Assembly (NCBI GenBank): GCA_002172485.2
Contig: NHFP02000003.1
Span: 289,010 to 353,009, forward strand
DNA from: Crocinitomicaceae bacterium TMED114
GTDB taxonomy: Bacteria; Bacteroidota; Bacteroidia; Flavobacteriales_D; Sanyastnellaceae
DNA length: 64,000 bases
Direction: 5' to 3'
Shown: positions 16,484 to 25,245 of the stretch, one piece after another
How the letters are laid out: each line of letters opens with the position of its first letter
Position numbering within the stretch: position 1 is the stretch's first letter
Program-made: the position numbers and the translations under genes
The notes under the pieces: generated by a model
Seen by the model: the letters and a program-made list of their open reading frames with translations, nothing else
What the model was told of the DNA's origin: nothing
Databases searched by the model: none

Positions 16484-18670
16484 ATGACCCGTTTTCTCCT
16501 CTCGGCTTCGGCCCTCTTTTGCGCCTTCTCTCTCTCCGCGCAGGACAACATCCTCGACGTCCGCAACAACTACAACATCGGTGATGTGGTGACCGTAACC
16601 GGCGTGGTCACCAGCGACGACAACCTTGGTTCCGTGCGCTACATCCAGGACGCCACGGCCGGCATCGCCCTCTACCCAGGCGGTGACTGGTCGGATTGGG
16701 ACGCCGAACCGGCCATCGGGGACTCCCTGACTGTGACCGGCGAAATCACCGAGTACAACGGTTTGCTCGAAATCGGTCCGAACCTGAGCGCTGTGGTCTT
16801 TGAGGGCACCGGTACCCTGCCAGAGCCGCTGGTCATCGGCGGCGCCGACATGGATGAGTCGCTGGAAGGCCAATTGGTCCGTGTCAATGGCGTAACCTTT
16901 CCGTTGGCCGGCCAGGAAATCACGGGCAACAACACCTACGATTTCACCGCCGATGGCCAGACGGGCGTCATTTACGTCCGTACCAGCAACAGCCTCGTCG
17001 GCGAGACCCTCACTGGCTGTGCCGTCGACCTGCTCGGCATCGTCTCCCAGTTTTCCTTTAACGGGACGGGGGGATACCAGCTGCTCCCGCGGGGTCCGGT
17101 CGACCTGATTCCCGCTGCGGGCATTTGCTACACCTCCCCGGTGGTGCAATCCGACATGACCACGAGCAGCTTCACCTTGAGCTGGACGACGGACCTGGCC
17201 TCAGAAGGCATGGTCGAATACGGCCTGACCGAAGCGCTCGGCACCGTGGCCATGGGCGACGCAGGCACGACAGACCACAGTGTGGCCCTCACGGGCCTCG
17301 AAGCCGGTCAGATCTACTACGCCCGGGCCATCTCGACCCTGCCCGATGGGGAAAGTGCCACCTCCCCCATCCGTCCTTACGCCACGGTCTCCGGTTCGTC
17401 GGGGGACATCCACGTCTACTTCAACGGCTCGGTGGATGCCTCCGCCGCCACGGAAGAAGTCGCCCAATCGCTTGGCGCCGACCTCAACGACACAGTGGCC
17501 GCCTGGATCCTGTCCGCACAGCACACCCTCGATGTGGCCGCCTACAACCTCAACGACCAAACGTTGATCGGCGCGTTCAACGACGCCGCGGCCAATGGTG
17601 TGGAGATCCGCTGGATCTACGAGGGGCAGAACGCCAACACCGGCCTTGGGGCCCTCGAAGGTTCCATTCCCACCCACCCCCGCACCGACGGACAGGGCAG
17701 CGGCATGCACAACAAGTTCATCATCGGCGACGCGGACTACACCGAATCGGCCTTCGTGCTCACGGGATCGACGAACCTTACCACAGGCAACTTGGTGCAG
17801 GACTTGAACAACGTCATCGTCTTCGAGGACCAGAGCCTCGCCCGCGCCTACACCATCGAGTTCCATGAAATGTGGGGATCGGATGGTCCGACGCCCGACG
17901 AGAGCAACGCCAAGTTCGGACCGGACAAGACCTGGAACACCCCGGTGGACTTCCTGATAGGTGGAAGCCCGGTGGAGCTGTACTTTTCCCCGTCCGACGG
18001 CACGACCAACGCCATCCGTCAGGAGATCGAGTCAGCAGACAGCGAATTTGAATTCGCCCTTCTCGCCCTGACTCGGGATGACTTGGGCGAGGCCATCGCC
18101 GAACTGGGCGCCAGTTTCTTCGTGAATCCCATCGGGGCCATCGAACAGGTCAACACGACTGGAAGCGAATATGACAACCTGCAGTCCGCAGGCGTTCAGG
18201 TCTACGCCCACAATGTCAGCCCCGACCTGCACCACAAATACGCCATCGTCGACCACGCCAGCCCGGCCTTCGACCCTGTGGTCATCACCGGCTCGCACAA
18301 CTGGTCTTCCTCCGCGGAAAACGTGAACGACGAAAACACAGTGCTTGTGCACGACGCCCGCATCGCCAACCTGTACCACCAAGAGTTCCGGGGCATGCTC
18401 ATCGACCTCGGTGTGATTTCCTCCGTGAAGGACGAGGTCCGCGGGGCCCGCGTGTTGCTCTACCCGAACCCTGTCGAAGGCACCTTAAATGTGCAGTGGT
18501 TGGAGGGCGAGCCGAACGGTCCCCTGGTGCTGCGCGACATGGCCGGCCGCGCCGTGTTGAGTGCCCACATGACGTCGGGAACAGCCCGAGTGTCCACGGC
18601 CCACCTGGCGCCTGGAGTCTACACCGTCAGTTTCGGGGACGGCACCACCTCCCGCGTGGTCCTCCGCTGA
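16484..18670 (+). CDS. Secreted phospholipase-D-superfamily protein with OB-fold domain and T9SS signal
   Basis: 728 residues. Signal peptide MTRFLLSASALFCAFSLSAQ. An OB-fold-like domain follows (about 22-205: VVTVTGVVTSDDNLGSVRYI, ITEYNGLLEI), as in secreted nucleases. A fibronectin-type segment follows (about 210-300). Two phospholipase-D half-sites come next: HNKFIIGD with GSTN (about 400-430) and HHKYAIVD with GSHNWSSSAEN (about 580-610). Both HxK motifs are intact, so a full two-site active centre is expected. The C-terminus (LYPNPVEGTLNVQW to TSRVVLR) is a type A sorting domain. The superfamily includes nucleases and phospholipases; OB plus PLD favours nucleic acid, but this is an inference. 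Two bases after the TonB receptor gene. Confidence 0.9.
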   Translation: MTRFLLSASALFCAFSLSAQDNILDVRNNYNIGDVVTVTGVVTSDDNLGSVRYIQDATAGIALYPGGDWSDWDAEPAIGDSLTVTGEITEYNGLLEIGPNLSAVVFEGTGTLPEPLVIGGADMDESLEGQLVRVNGVTFPLAGQEITGNNTYDFTADGQTGVIYVRTSNSLVGETLTGCAVDLLGIVSQFSFNGTGGYQLLPRGPVDLIPAAGICYTSPVVQSDMTTSSFTLSWTTDLASEGMVEYGLTEALGTVAMGDAGTTDHSVALTGLEAGQIYYARAISTLPDGESATSPIRPYATVSGSSGDIHVYFNGSVDASAATEEVAQSLGADLNDTVAAWILSAQHTLDVAAYNLNDQTLIGAFNDAAANGVEIRWIYEGQNANTGLGALEGSIPTHPRTDGQGSGMHNKFIIGDADYTESAFVLTGSTNLTTGNLVQDLNNVIVFEDQSLARAYTIEFHEMWGSDGPTPDESNAKFGPDKTWNTPVDFLIGGSPVELYFSPSDGTTNAIRQEIESADSEFEFALLALTRDDLGEAIAELGASFFVNPIGAIEQVNTTGSEYDNLQSAGVQVYAHNVSPDLHHKYAIVDHASPAFDPVVITGSHNWSSSAENVNDENTVLVHDARIANLYHQEFRGMLIDLGVISSVKDEVRGARVLLYPNPVEGTLNVQWLEGEPNGPLVLRDMAGRAVLSAHMTSGTARVSTAHLAPGVYTVSFGDGTTSRVVLR

Positions 18671-18689
18671 TCGATTCTCGTCTCCATTG

Positions 18690-18729
18690 AAAAGCCCGGA
18701 TGCAACCCTGCACCCGGGCTTTTTGTTTG
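18690..18729 (+). terminator. Terminator of the lamin-tail / TonB / PLD operon
   Basis: AAAGCCCGG (18691-18699) pairs with CCGGGCTTT on the far side, with an inner TGC/GCA pair, followed by TTTTTG. It lies 20 bases after the stop of the PLD gene. Confidence 0.85.
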
Positions 18730-18796
18730 AACTCATTTCCCCTTCAAAACGCGCGAAATGGTGGCTCATACCTCATTTCAATCCTTTCGAACATTC

Positions 18797-18804
18797 TATA
18801 TCTG
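18797..18804 (+). promoter_or_regulatory. Probable -7 promoter element for the fasciclin gene
   Basis: TATATCTG differs from TAnnTTTG by one base. It lies 39 bases before the start codon of the gene at 18843, just after the preceding operon terminator. The -33 box is not clear. Confidence 0.4.
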
Positions 18805-18842
18805 AGTCTGTTACCTGTTCTGAATCACCCTAATTCCAACTC

Positions 18843-20372
18843 ATGCTCAAGCATACCCTTCTGATGCCCTTGCTTTTCCTCGGGCTCATTTTTAACGCAC
18901 AGACGACCGTCGTCGATGTGGTGGTCAACAGCGAAGACCACACCACCCTCGAAGCTGCTGTTGTGGCCGCTGACCTGGCTGGCACCCTGAGCGGCGATGG
19001 CCCGTTCACCGTGTTCGCCCCGACCGATGCTGCATTCGACGCCCTGCCCGCCGGAACGGTGGACGCCCTGCTCATGGACCCGGCTGGTGACCTGACCGAC
19101 ATCTTGCTCTACCACGTCCTCGGTGCCGAGGTGATGAGCGGCGATCTCGCGCCCACCCAAACCGTGGCCACGCTCAACGGCGATTCCATCACCGTCACCG
19201 TCGACATGGACATGGTCTCCATCAACGGTGTCGCTATGGTCATTGCCGCCGATGTCGCTGCAGACAATGGCGTGGTGCACGTCATCGACGCCGTGCTGCT
19301 TCCGCCGGCCGATCCGACTGTGGCCGACATCATCACGGACAGCCAGGACCACACCGTCCTTGCCGCTTTGTTGGACAGCACCGGCCTCGACGAGACCCTC
19401 GCTGGTGAGGGCCCGTTCACGGTTTTTGCTCCGACTGATGCTGCCTTTGACCTCATCGACCCGCTCGAGCTCATCGACATCCTGCAGGACAACGACCTTC
19501 TGACGTCCATCCTGACCTACCACGTGGCCGGCAGTGCCGTTATGAGCGGTGACCTGTCCGACGGCCAGATCATCACCACCGTCAATGGTGCGGACGTGAC
19601 CATCTCCATCATGGACGGAACCGTCATGGTCAATGAGGCCACTGTCATCATTGCCGACCATGAAGGTTCCAACGGCGTGGTGCACGTCATCGACGTGGTG
19701 CTCTTCCCGCCGGCTCCCAACCCGGCTACCGTGGTGGACATCATTGTCGACAGCCCGGACCACAACCTGCTCGAGCTCGCCGTTGGGGCAGCCGGCCTCG
19801 TAGACGCCCTCTCTGGTGAAGGCCCCTTCACTGTCTTCGCTCCAACCGATGCCGCCTTCACCGCCCTTGTGGCTTCTCTCGACATCACGGCGGACGAGCT
19901 GCTCGCCCTCGAGAGCCTGAGCGACATCCTGAAGTACCACGTGGTGGGTGCGGCAGCCCTCAGCACAGACTTGAGCGATGGTCAATTGCTCACGACCCTT
20001 GAGGGAAGCGATGTAGAAATCAGCATCGACATGGGCGTGATGGTCAACGACGCCAATGTTGTGGAGGCCGACCTCGTGGCCGACAACGGTGTCGTGCACG
20101 TCATCGACATGGTTCTCAGCCTCCCGAGCGGTGTAGATCAGGTGGCCCTCGCCGACCTGTTCAACGTGTTCCCGAACCCGACCACGGACGTCCTCCGCTG
20201 GAACGGTGTGGCCGTGGACCGCATCCGCGTCATCGACACGCAAGGCCGCGTTCGCCTCGAAACCACCAACGCCGTGGGCAGCCTCGACCTGTCCAGCCTC
20301 GAGAACGGGGTCTTCATGGTGGTCATCGAAGCTGAGGGCCAACGTGCCGTGAAGTCCGTGCTCAAGCGCTGA
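18843..20372 (+). CDS. Triple fasciclin (FAS1) domain protein with T9SS signal
   Basis: 509 residues. Signal peptide MLKHTLLMPLLFLGLIFNAQ. Three FAS1 domains in a row (about 22-150, 152-290, 293-425). Each has the H1-type motif GPFTVFAPTDAAF, a YHV motif before the H2 region, and a closing NGVVHVIDxVL. FAS1 domains mediate adhesion to surfaces or polysaccharide. The C-terminus (NVFPNPTTDVLRW to VKSVLKR) is a type A sorting domain, so this is an exported, surface-attached adhesin. Monocistronic, between two terminators. Confidence 0.93.
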   Translation: MLKHTLLMPLLFLGLIFNAQTTVVDVVVNSEDHTTLEAAVVAADLAGTLSGDGPFTVFAPTDAAFDALPAGTVDALLMDPAGDLTDILLYHVLGAEVMSGDLAPTQTVATLNGDSITVTVDMDMVSINGVAMVIAADVAADNGVVHVIDAVLLPPADPTVADIITDSQDHTVLAALLDSTGLDETLAGEGPFTVFAPTDAAFDLIDPLELIDILQDNDLLTSILTYHVAGSAVMSGDLSDGQIITTVNGADVTISIMDGTVMVNEATVIIADHEGSNGVVHVIDVVLFPPAPNPATVVDIIVDSPDHNLLELAVGAAGLVDALSGEGPFTVFAPTDAAFTALVASLDITADELLALESLSDILKYHVVGAAALSTDLSDGQLLTTLEGSDVEISIDMGVMVNDANVVEADLVADNGVVHVIDMVLSLPSGVDQVALADLFNVFPNPTTDVLRWNGVAVDRIRVIDTQGRVRLETTNAVGSLDLSSLENGVFMVVIEAEGQRAVKSVLKR

Positions 20373-20397
20373 CCTCCGTTTTTCTCAATGCAATCGG

Positions 20398-20423
20398 CAA
20401 GGCCGTCCTCAGGGGCGGCCTTG
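20398..20423 (+). terminator. Hairpin terminator between fasciclin gene and cysQ
   Basis: CAAGGCCG (20398-20405) pairs with CGGCCTTG (20416-20423) in the gap between convergent genes. The T tract is weak on both strands, so it may serve both. Confidence 0.55.
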
Positions 20424-20460
20424 TTGCTTCTCAATATTTCGGGTTCCCGAGTGGCGGAGT

Positions 20461-21249
20461 TTACTTCACGAGGAACCAAGCATTCAGCAGGTTTTCTCGA
20501 TTGTATTGCATGGTCGATCCGGTGTCCTGGTCGATGACGTCCAATCCGGCGGCCATGCAAATGGCTTGTCCAGCTGCCGTGTCCCATTCCATCGTGGGGG
20601 CAAAGCGGGGATAGCAATCCGCCAGTCCCTCGGCCACCATGCACAGCTTGAGGGAAGAGCCCCGAGACATCGTGGCCACTTCGCCGTGGGCCGTCCGGAG
20701 CTCCTCGATGAAGGCCTCCGTCTCGGGGGACAAGTGCGATCGGCTGGCGACCACAGTGTACGGGCGATCTCCCGTGGGCAGGGGCAATTCCAGAGCATGC
20801 TCGATGGCACTCTCAGGGATACGGTCAGCGCCCATGTCCACCTCCACTTTGAAGCCCCCCCGATCCGACGAGAAATACAGTGCTCCAGTCACCGGAACGA
20901 GAATCACACCAATGAGGGGCAATCCGTCGCGGACCAGGGCGATGTTGACCGTGAATTCTCCATTGCGCTTGATGAATTCCTTGGTCCCATCGATGGGGTC
21001 CACCACCCACAGCTCGGACCATGATGCGCGCTCGCTGAACGGCATGTCCCGCCCCTCCTCGGACAGCACGGGAATGCCCGTGTCTTGAAGGTGGCGCTCA
21101 ATGATGTCGTGGGAAGCGAGGTCCGCCCGGGTCAAGGGAGAATCGTCGCCTTTGACGGTCACGTCGAAGTCGCCGCTGTGGTAGATGTCCAGAATCGCGC
21201 GCCCGGCTTCATGGGCAGCGCGGATGGCCGTGTGGAGCAAGGCTTGCAT
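20461..21249 (-). CDS. cysQ: 3'(2'),5'-bisphosphate nucleotidase
   Basis: 262 residues from the ATG at 21249; an upstream in-frame extension to 21351 lacks similarity and crosses the divergent gene. Inositol monophosphatase-superfamily metal sites: EEGRDMPF, then WVVDPIDGTKEFIKRNGEFTVNIALV (the DPIDGT motif), and EWDTAAGQAICMAAGL near the C-terminus. CysQ removes the 3'-phosphate of PAP formed during sulfate activation and sulfotransfer. A PAPS-using sulfotransferase lies at 30.7 kb, a plausible source of PAP, though the two are not linked in an operon. Confidence 0.9.
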   Translation of the reverse strand: MQALLHTAIRAAHEAGRAILDIYHSGDFDVTVKGDDSPLTRADLASHDIIERHLQDTGIPVLSEEGRDMPFSERASWSELWVVDPIDGTKEFIKRNGEFTVNIALVRDGLPLIGVILVPVTGALYFSSDRGGFKVEVDMGADRIPESAIEHALELPLPTGDRPYTVVASRSHLSPETEAFIEELRTAHGEVATMSRGSSLKLCMVAEGLADCYPRFAPTMEWDTAAGQAICMAAGLDVIDQDTGSTMQYNRENLLNAWFLVK

Positions 21250-21338
21250 GCCTGCGAAGCTAGGCCTCCCAAGTCCGCCCATCCATTCGATAACCTCAAG
21301 GTCATCTGTGCTTTGCACTGTACAGCGATTATCGCGCC

Positions 21339-22604
21339 GTGCTCCCATCAAAGAACAGCGGCCAAAGACGGCTCACCCAAGGAGTCAAAGCCTTCGGTGG
21401 TTTCATATTGTGCCTGTCCGTAATGAGCATGGTGCACATGGCGGTCTACAGTCCGGCCTACACCTTCCCCGAGACCGACCCTTTTTCCGGAACGGTTTGG
21501 TACAACCCCTACCAAAAGCTGGATGGATCGGATTGGCAATTGGGCAACTTTCAGGTCCAATCCGAAGTCTGGGGGGGCATCACCAACGGCCGAAACAACA
21601 CGCCCCAGCGCATATTCGATGTCTACTCCGAATTGGGATACGACATCATCACCATTTCGGACTACATGTCCATCAACCGGTTCACCACACCGGACCGACC
21701 GCTGATCCGCGTGTATGAGCACGGCTATGGCGCCTTCAAGACGCACCAAGTCTGTCTGGGCTCCGAATCGGTGGTCGCCTTGGACTATCCGTTGCTTCAG
21801 TCCCGCCACAACAAACAGCACATCCTCCGCAGACTGTCCAATGCCTCTGGAGCGGTGGCCATTGCCCATCCCAGTTTGCGCAAGGCGTATTCACTGGAGG
21901 ACATGGCCCTGTTGACGGACTATCAATTGGTCGAGGCAAGCTCCAAATTTCGAATGAGCATGCCCCACTGGGATGCGGCCCTCTCAGCCGGCAAGCCTGT
22001 TTTCATCCTCTCCAATGACGACGCCCACGACTTGGACAAACCCTGGGAATACGGACGCAACGCGACCATGGTTCACACGACGTCGCTTCAGGAAGAGGAC
22101 GTCATTCATGCCCTGGTCACGGGAAAGGCGTACGCTTTTCTTCCCGGAACCGGAGAAAATGCGACCCATCAGGAGAAGGTGGCGCACCTGTCCGAGCGTT
22201 CAGAATTGCGCAGTTGCAAAATTCATGGCGATTCCCTGTGGATTGAGGCCAGCCTGCCCATTCTCGAGGCGCGCTTCATTGGACAAAACGGCGACACCCT
22301 GATGACACAAGCGTGGCAACAGGGCGCCCGGCGCGCAGGTTTTGCCCTGAAACCTGAGCACACTTATGTTCGGGCAGAGATGGAACTCACCAATGGCGAC
22401 GTGTACATGTTGAACCCCGTCTTCAGAACGGAACATGGCGTGCCCCCTGTTCCTGCTGTGGCTGCGGTCAACCTGCCACTGACCCGGACGATTCGAATCG
22501 GTTTTGGTCTGTGCCTGCTCTTTGCTGTGCTTCTCTTCGGGAGGAAGCGCCGAATTCGCCTGGGCCTTGGCCGCAGCAAAACAGTCCTTCGCGCCAGCGC
22601 ATGA
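21339..22604 (+). CDS. Membrane-anchored PHP-like phosphoesterase domain protein
   Basis: 421 residues with a GTG start; an N-terminal membrane segment (about 18-40) follows. The body resembles PHP-superfamily metal hydrolases: ISDYMSINRF early, IAHPSLRKAYSL in the middle and ILSNDDAHDLDKPW later supply His/Asp metal ligands, though the canonical first HxH is not visible. A second membrane segment lies near the C-terminus (IRIGFGLCLLFAVLLFGRKRR). The active part probably faces the periplasm. The stop overlaps the start of an ArnT-like transferase gene (ATGA at 22601-22604), so the pair is probably made together in envelope-lipid or glycan modification. Confidence 0.65.
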   Translation: MLPSKNSGQRRLTQGVKAFGGFILCLSVMSMVHMAVYSPAYTFPETDPFSGTVWYNPYQKLDGSDWQLGNFQVQSEVWGGITNGRNNTPQRIFDVYSELGYDIITISDYMSINRFTTPDRPLIRVYEHGYGAFKTHQVCLGSESVVALDYPLLQSRHNKQHILRRLSNASGAVAIAHPSLRKAYSLEDMALLTDYQLVEASSKFRMSMPHWDAALSAGKPVFILSNDDAHDLDKPWEYGRNATMVHTTSLQEEDVIHALVTGKAYAFLPGTGENATHQEKVAHLSERSELRSCKIHGDSLWIEASLPILEARFIGQNGDTLMTQAWQQGARRAGFALKPEHTYVRAEMELTNGDVYMLNPVFRTEHGVPPVPAVAAVNLPLTRTIRIGFGLCLLFAVLLFGRKRRIRLGLGRSKTVLRASA

Positions 22605-24103
22605 GCAGGACTGCCCTCCGATGGCTGCTGCTTGGCTTGATCGCCCGTTTGGCCCTGGCTTTGGGTCTCGACCTCGGAAACGACGAGGTGTACTACCGGC
22701 TCTACGCCCTGTATCCTAATTGGAGTCATTTCGACCACCCTGCCATGCTGGGTTGGCTGACGGCGCTGATGACCGGCTTCTCGAGCGCACCGTCCGACTT
22801 GGCACTGAGGGGACTTCCGCTCCTCTGCGGGACGCTCGGCGCTTGGCTCACCTACGAAATTGGGGAATCCCTTGGGGGCGAAAAAGCCGGTGGAATTGCG
22901 GTCGCCCTGCACACAGCCAGCCTCTACAGCAGTGTCATCACGGGGACATTTCTGATGCCAGACGCGCCCCAATCTGTGTTTTGGCTGGCCACCTTGAATC
23001 TGGCTGTCCAGCAATTGCCCAAGGGCACTCCCCATTGGGGTGCATGGACGACCATGGGCTTGCTCATTGCCGGGGCCCTGCTGTCCAAATACCACAGTGC
23101 CTTTCTGGTGGTGGGCATTTGGGGGTTCTGTGCAGCCCACGCCAGAAGGCATTTCAAAACGGTCGGCTTCTGGTGGATGAATACAGTGGGGGCCTTGGGG
23201 CTGTTGCCCACCTTGTGGTGGAATCAATCCAATGATTGGATCTCCTTTGCCTTTCACGGTGAACGGGTTCAGCCCACGCACGGTCTCCGTTTTGACTTCG
23301 CAGCCCAGGAAATCGCAGGCGAAATCGCCTACCAAAATCCTGTGGTGTGGTGGATGGTTTGGGCCGCCATCATCGCTGCATGTCGCGGGCGCTGGCGGAG
23401 ACAGCCAGAAGCCAGCTTGCTGCTCTTCACCGCCATCCCCCTTCTCGCGGTATTCATCGGGTTTTCTTTGTTTCGAAGAACGCTGCCCCACTGGACAGGC
23501 CCTGCTTACCTCACCCTGCTTCCCTTGGCTGGCACCTTGGCCTCCAGTTGGGGAAAACAAGGGCGACGACTTGTGCGGGCGGCCATTGGCCTGTTTGCTG
23601 CCATCGTTGTCGTTGGGTTGGCCCACATTCGAACTGGATGTATCACCCCGTCCGCAGGCTTGGACAACGCTGCAGAGGACGTGACCCTGGACCTGTTTGG
23701 ATGGGAGCAAGCCGGATCCCTCTGGATGGAATTCATGACAGCGGAAGGCCTGGACCCCGACCGTACCGCATTGATTTCACCGGGTTGGTTTCCCGCTGCC
23801 CACTTGGACCACTACCTCTCTGCACCTTCTGGGTGTAGGACATACGCGTTGGGCAGCCTGGCAGCGGTCCACAAATTCGCTTGGGTACACGGAGAATGGG
23901 GCACGCCCAGCGATTCAGACCGATACTTCCTGGTGACGGACAGCCGCAATTTCCCGCGCGCCGACGCTTGGCGCGAGGATCATTTTCCGGAGATCCCGTG
24001 GCGGACTGCTGGAACCATTGACCGTGGAGGAAAGCCGGTCAAAGCGTTGTTTGTCATCGAGGTTCCTTCCTGTCCCAAGACCGACATCACATCGGTACAC
24101 TAG
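22601..24103 (+). CDS. ArnT/PMT-like glycosyltransferase (GT39/GT83 type)
   Basis: 500 residues. Start at 22601 coupled to the previous stop. About ten membrane segments are visible in the first two thirds. The first periplasmic loop carries NDEVYYRLYALYPNWSHFDHPAMLGWLTAL, the DE-containing lipid-phosphate-dependent transferase signature. The C-terminal about 110 residues form a soluble periplasmic domain (ISPGWFPAAHLDHYLS to DITSVH). Such enzymes move a sugar from a polyprenyl-phosphate carrier to lipid A, protein or glycan. Its stop shares bases with the stop of the convergent GT4 gene (CTAG at 24100-24103). Confidence 0.85.
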   Translation: MSRTALRWLLLGLIARLALALGLDLGNDEVYYRLYALYPNWSHFDHPAMLGWLTALMTGFSSAPSDLALRGLPLLCGTLGAWLTYEIGESLGGEKAGGIAVALHTASLYSSVITGTFLMPDAPQSVFWLATLNLAVQQLPKGTPHWGAWTTMGLLIAGALLSKYHSAFLVVGIWGFCAAHARRHFKTVGFWWMNTVGALGLLPTLWWNQSNDWISFAFHGERVQPTHGLRFDFAAQEIAGEIAYQNPVVWWMVWAAIIAACRGRWRRQPEASLLLFTAIPLLAVFIGFSLFRRTLPHWTGPAYLTLLPLAGTLASSWGKQGRRLVRAAIGLFAAIVVVGLAHIRTGCITPSAGLDNAAEDVTLDLFGWEQAGSLWMEFMTAEGLDPDRTALISPGWFPAAHLDHYLSAPSGCRTYALGSLAAVHKFAWVHGEWGTPSDSDRYFLVTDSRNFPRADAWREDHFPEIPWRTAGTIDRGGKPVKALFVIEVPSCPKTDITSVH

Positions 24104-25245
24104 CCCTTGGCCATACGGGTATACAGACTGCACAGGACATTGGATTCCGCCTGCCAACTCAGGGATTGCGCCGCGCGGGTCAACCCCGGCCCGAACTGGG
24201 CTCCATTTTCCTGTCTCATGTTGCGTAAGGCCTTGCGCCACCCTTCTGCCGTGTCGGCCTCTACCACTTTGCCGACATGGAATTCCTCGATCAATGCCCG
24301 ACAATCCGGCAAGTCATTGGCCAACACCGGCACCCCGGCGAGGAGGTACTCAAAGAGCTTGTTGGGCAGGCAGTAGAGGTAACTGAGGCAGGTGGGCTTG
24401 ACCGATACCAGGCCCACGTCTGCGCTCCGGGTGTGCTCCAGGACGTCCTCGTACGCCACGGCGGGGTGGACATGCACGTGGGGCAGCGCCTCCGCAGTGG
24501 CATCCACGAGGGACTGGAGCGGACCGTACCCCATGAGGACCAAGTGAATGCCTGTGCCTTCCAGACCCCGCATCGCGTCGAGTGCGGTCTCCAAGCCCCG
24601 GTTGTGGGTGAATGCGCCTTGATAGAGGGCGATGAAGTCGTTCTCCGAGATGCCGAACCGGCTGCGGAAATGATCGGGAGCCTGGCCGTCCTGAGTCGGC
24701 TGGGGCTCCGGAATGTTGCGCACCAAATGGACTTCGGGAATGCCGTGTGCGGCATAGCGCTCCCGGTAGGCCTCCGCAATGGAGGGGCTGACGGTGATTA
24801 CGGCAGTGGCCTTGCGGATCATCCGACGCTCCAGCCAGGCCACCATTTTGCGCTCAGCAGCGGGCTTGGCGTTGCGCTCCGCCTCGAACTCATGGCAGTC
24901 GTAAACCAGCTTGAGCCGAGGGTTCAGCCTCTGGGCGCACCAGCCGAGGACGAAGGCTTCGATGTCGTTGCAATGCCAAGCATCCACCTTGCGCCACCGC
25001 CAGACCACCCGCAGGGCGAGCTCAGCCATTTTCAGGACGCCGAACACCGTGCCCCGGGGCAAGGCTGCCGTTCGAATGCGGGTGCGGACGACGCGCCAAC
25101 CGTCACGCTGCTCCTCCAACTCCAAGTCCGCCTTGTGCAGGGCCACCACCGTCACATCGTGCCCGTCGGCTGCCAAGCTCTGGGAAACCTTCAACACGCG
25201 GTTGTCCCGCGTAAAGTCGTTGAGGACCACATTGGCGATTCTCAT
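24100..25245 (-). CDS. GT4-type glycosyltransferase
   Basis: 381 residues, start at 25245 where ATGA overlaps the flippase stop; a longer in-frame reading is only the shadow of the flippase gene. The GT-B fold is apparent: MRIANVVLNDFTRDNRVLKVSQSLAADGHDVTVVAL at the N-terminus, DCHEFEAE in the middle, and the C-terminal nucleotide-sugar site PNKLFEYLLAGVPVLANDLP, with its conserved E and following Pro-Val-Leu. It probably adds a sugar during polysaccharide assembly on the inner face of the membrane. Partnered with a Wzx-like flippase. Confidence 0.88.
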   Translation of the reverse strand: MRIANVVLNDFTRDNRVLKVSQSLAADGHDVTVVALHKADLELEEQRDGWRVVRTRIRTAALPRGTVFGVLKMAELALRVVWRWRKVDAWHCNDIEAFVLGWCAQRLNPRLKLVYDCHEFEAERNAKPAAERKMVAWLERRMIRKATAVITVSPSIAEAYRERYAAHGIPEVHLVRNIPEPQPTQDGQAPDHFRSRFGISENDFIALYQGAFTHNRGLETALDAMRGLEGTGIHLVLMGYGPLQSLVDATAEALPHVHVHPAVAYEDVLEHTRSADVGLVSVKPTCLSYLYCLPNKLFEYLLAGVPVLANDLPDCRALIEEFHVGKVVEADTAEGWRKALRNMRQENGAQFGPGLTRAAQSLSWQAESNVLCSLYTRMAKG

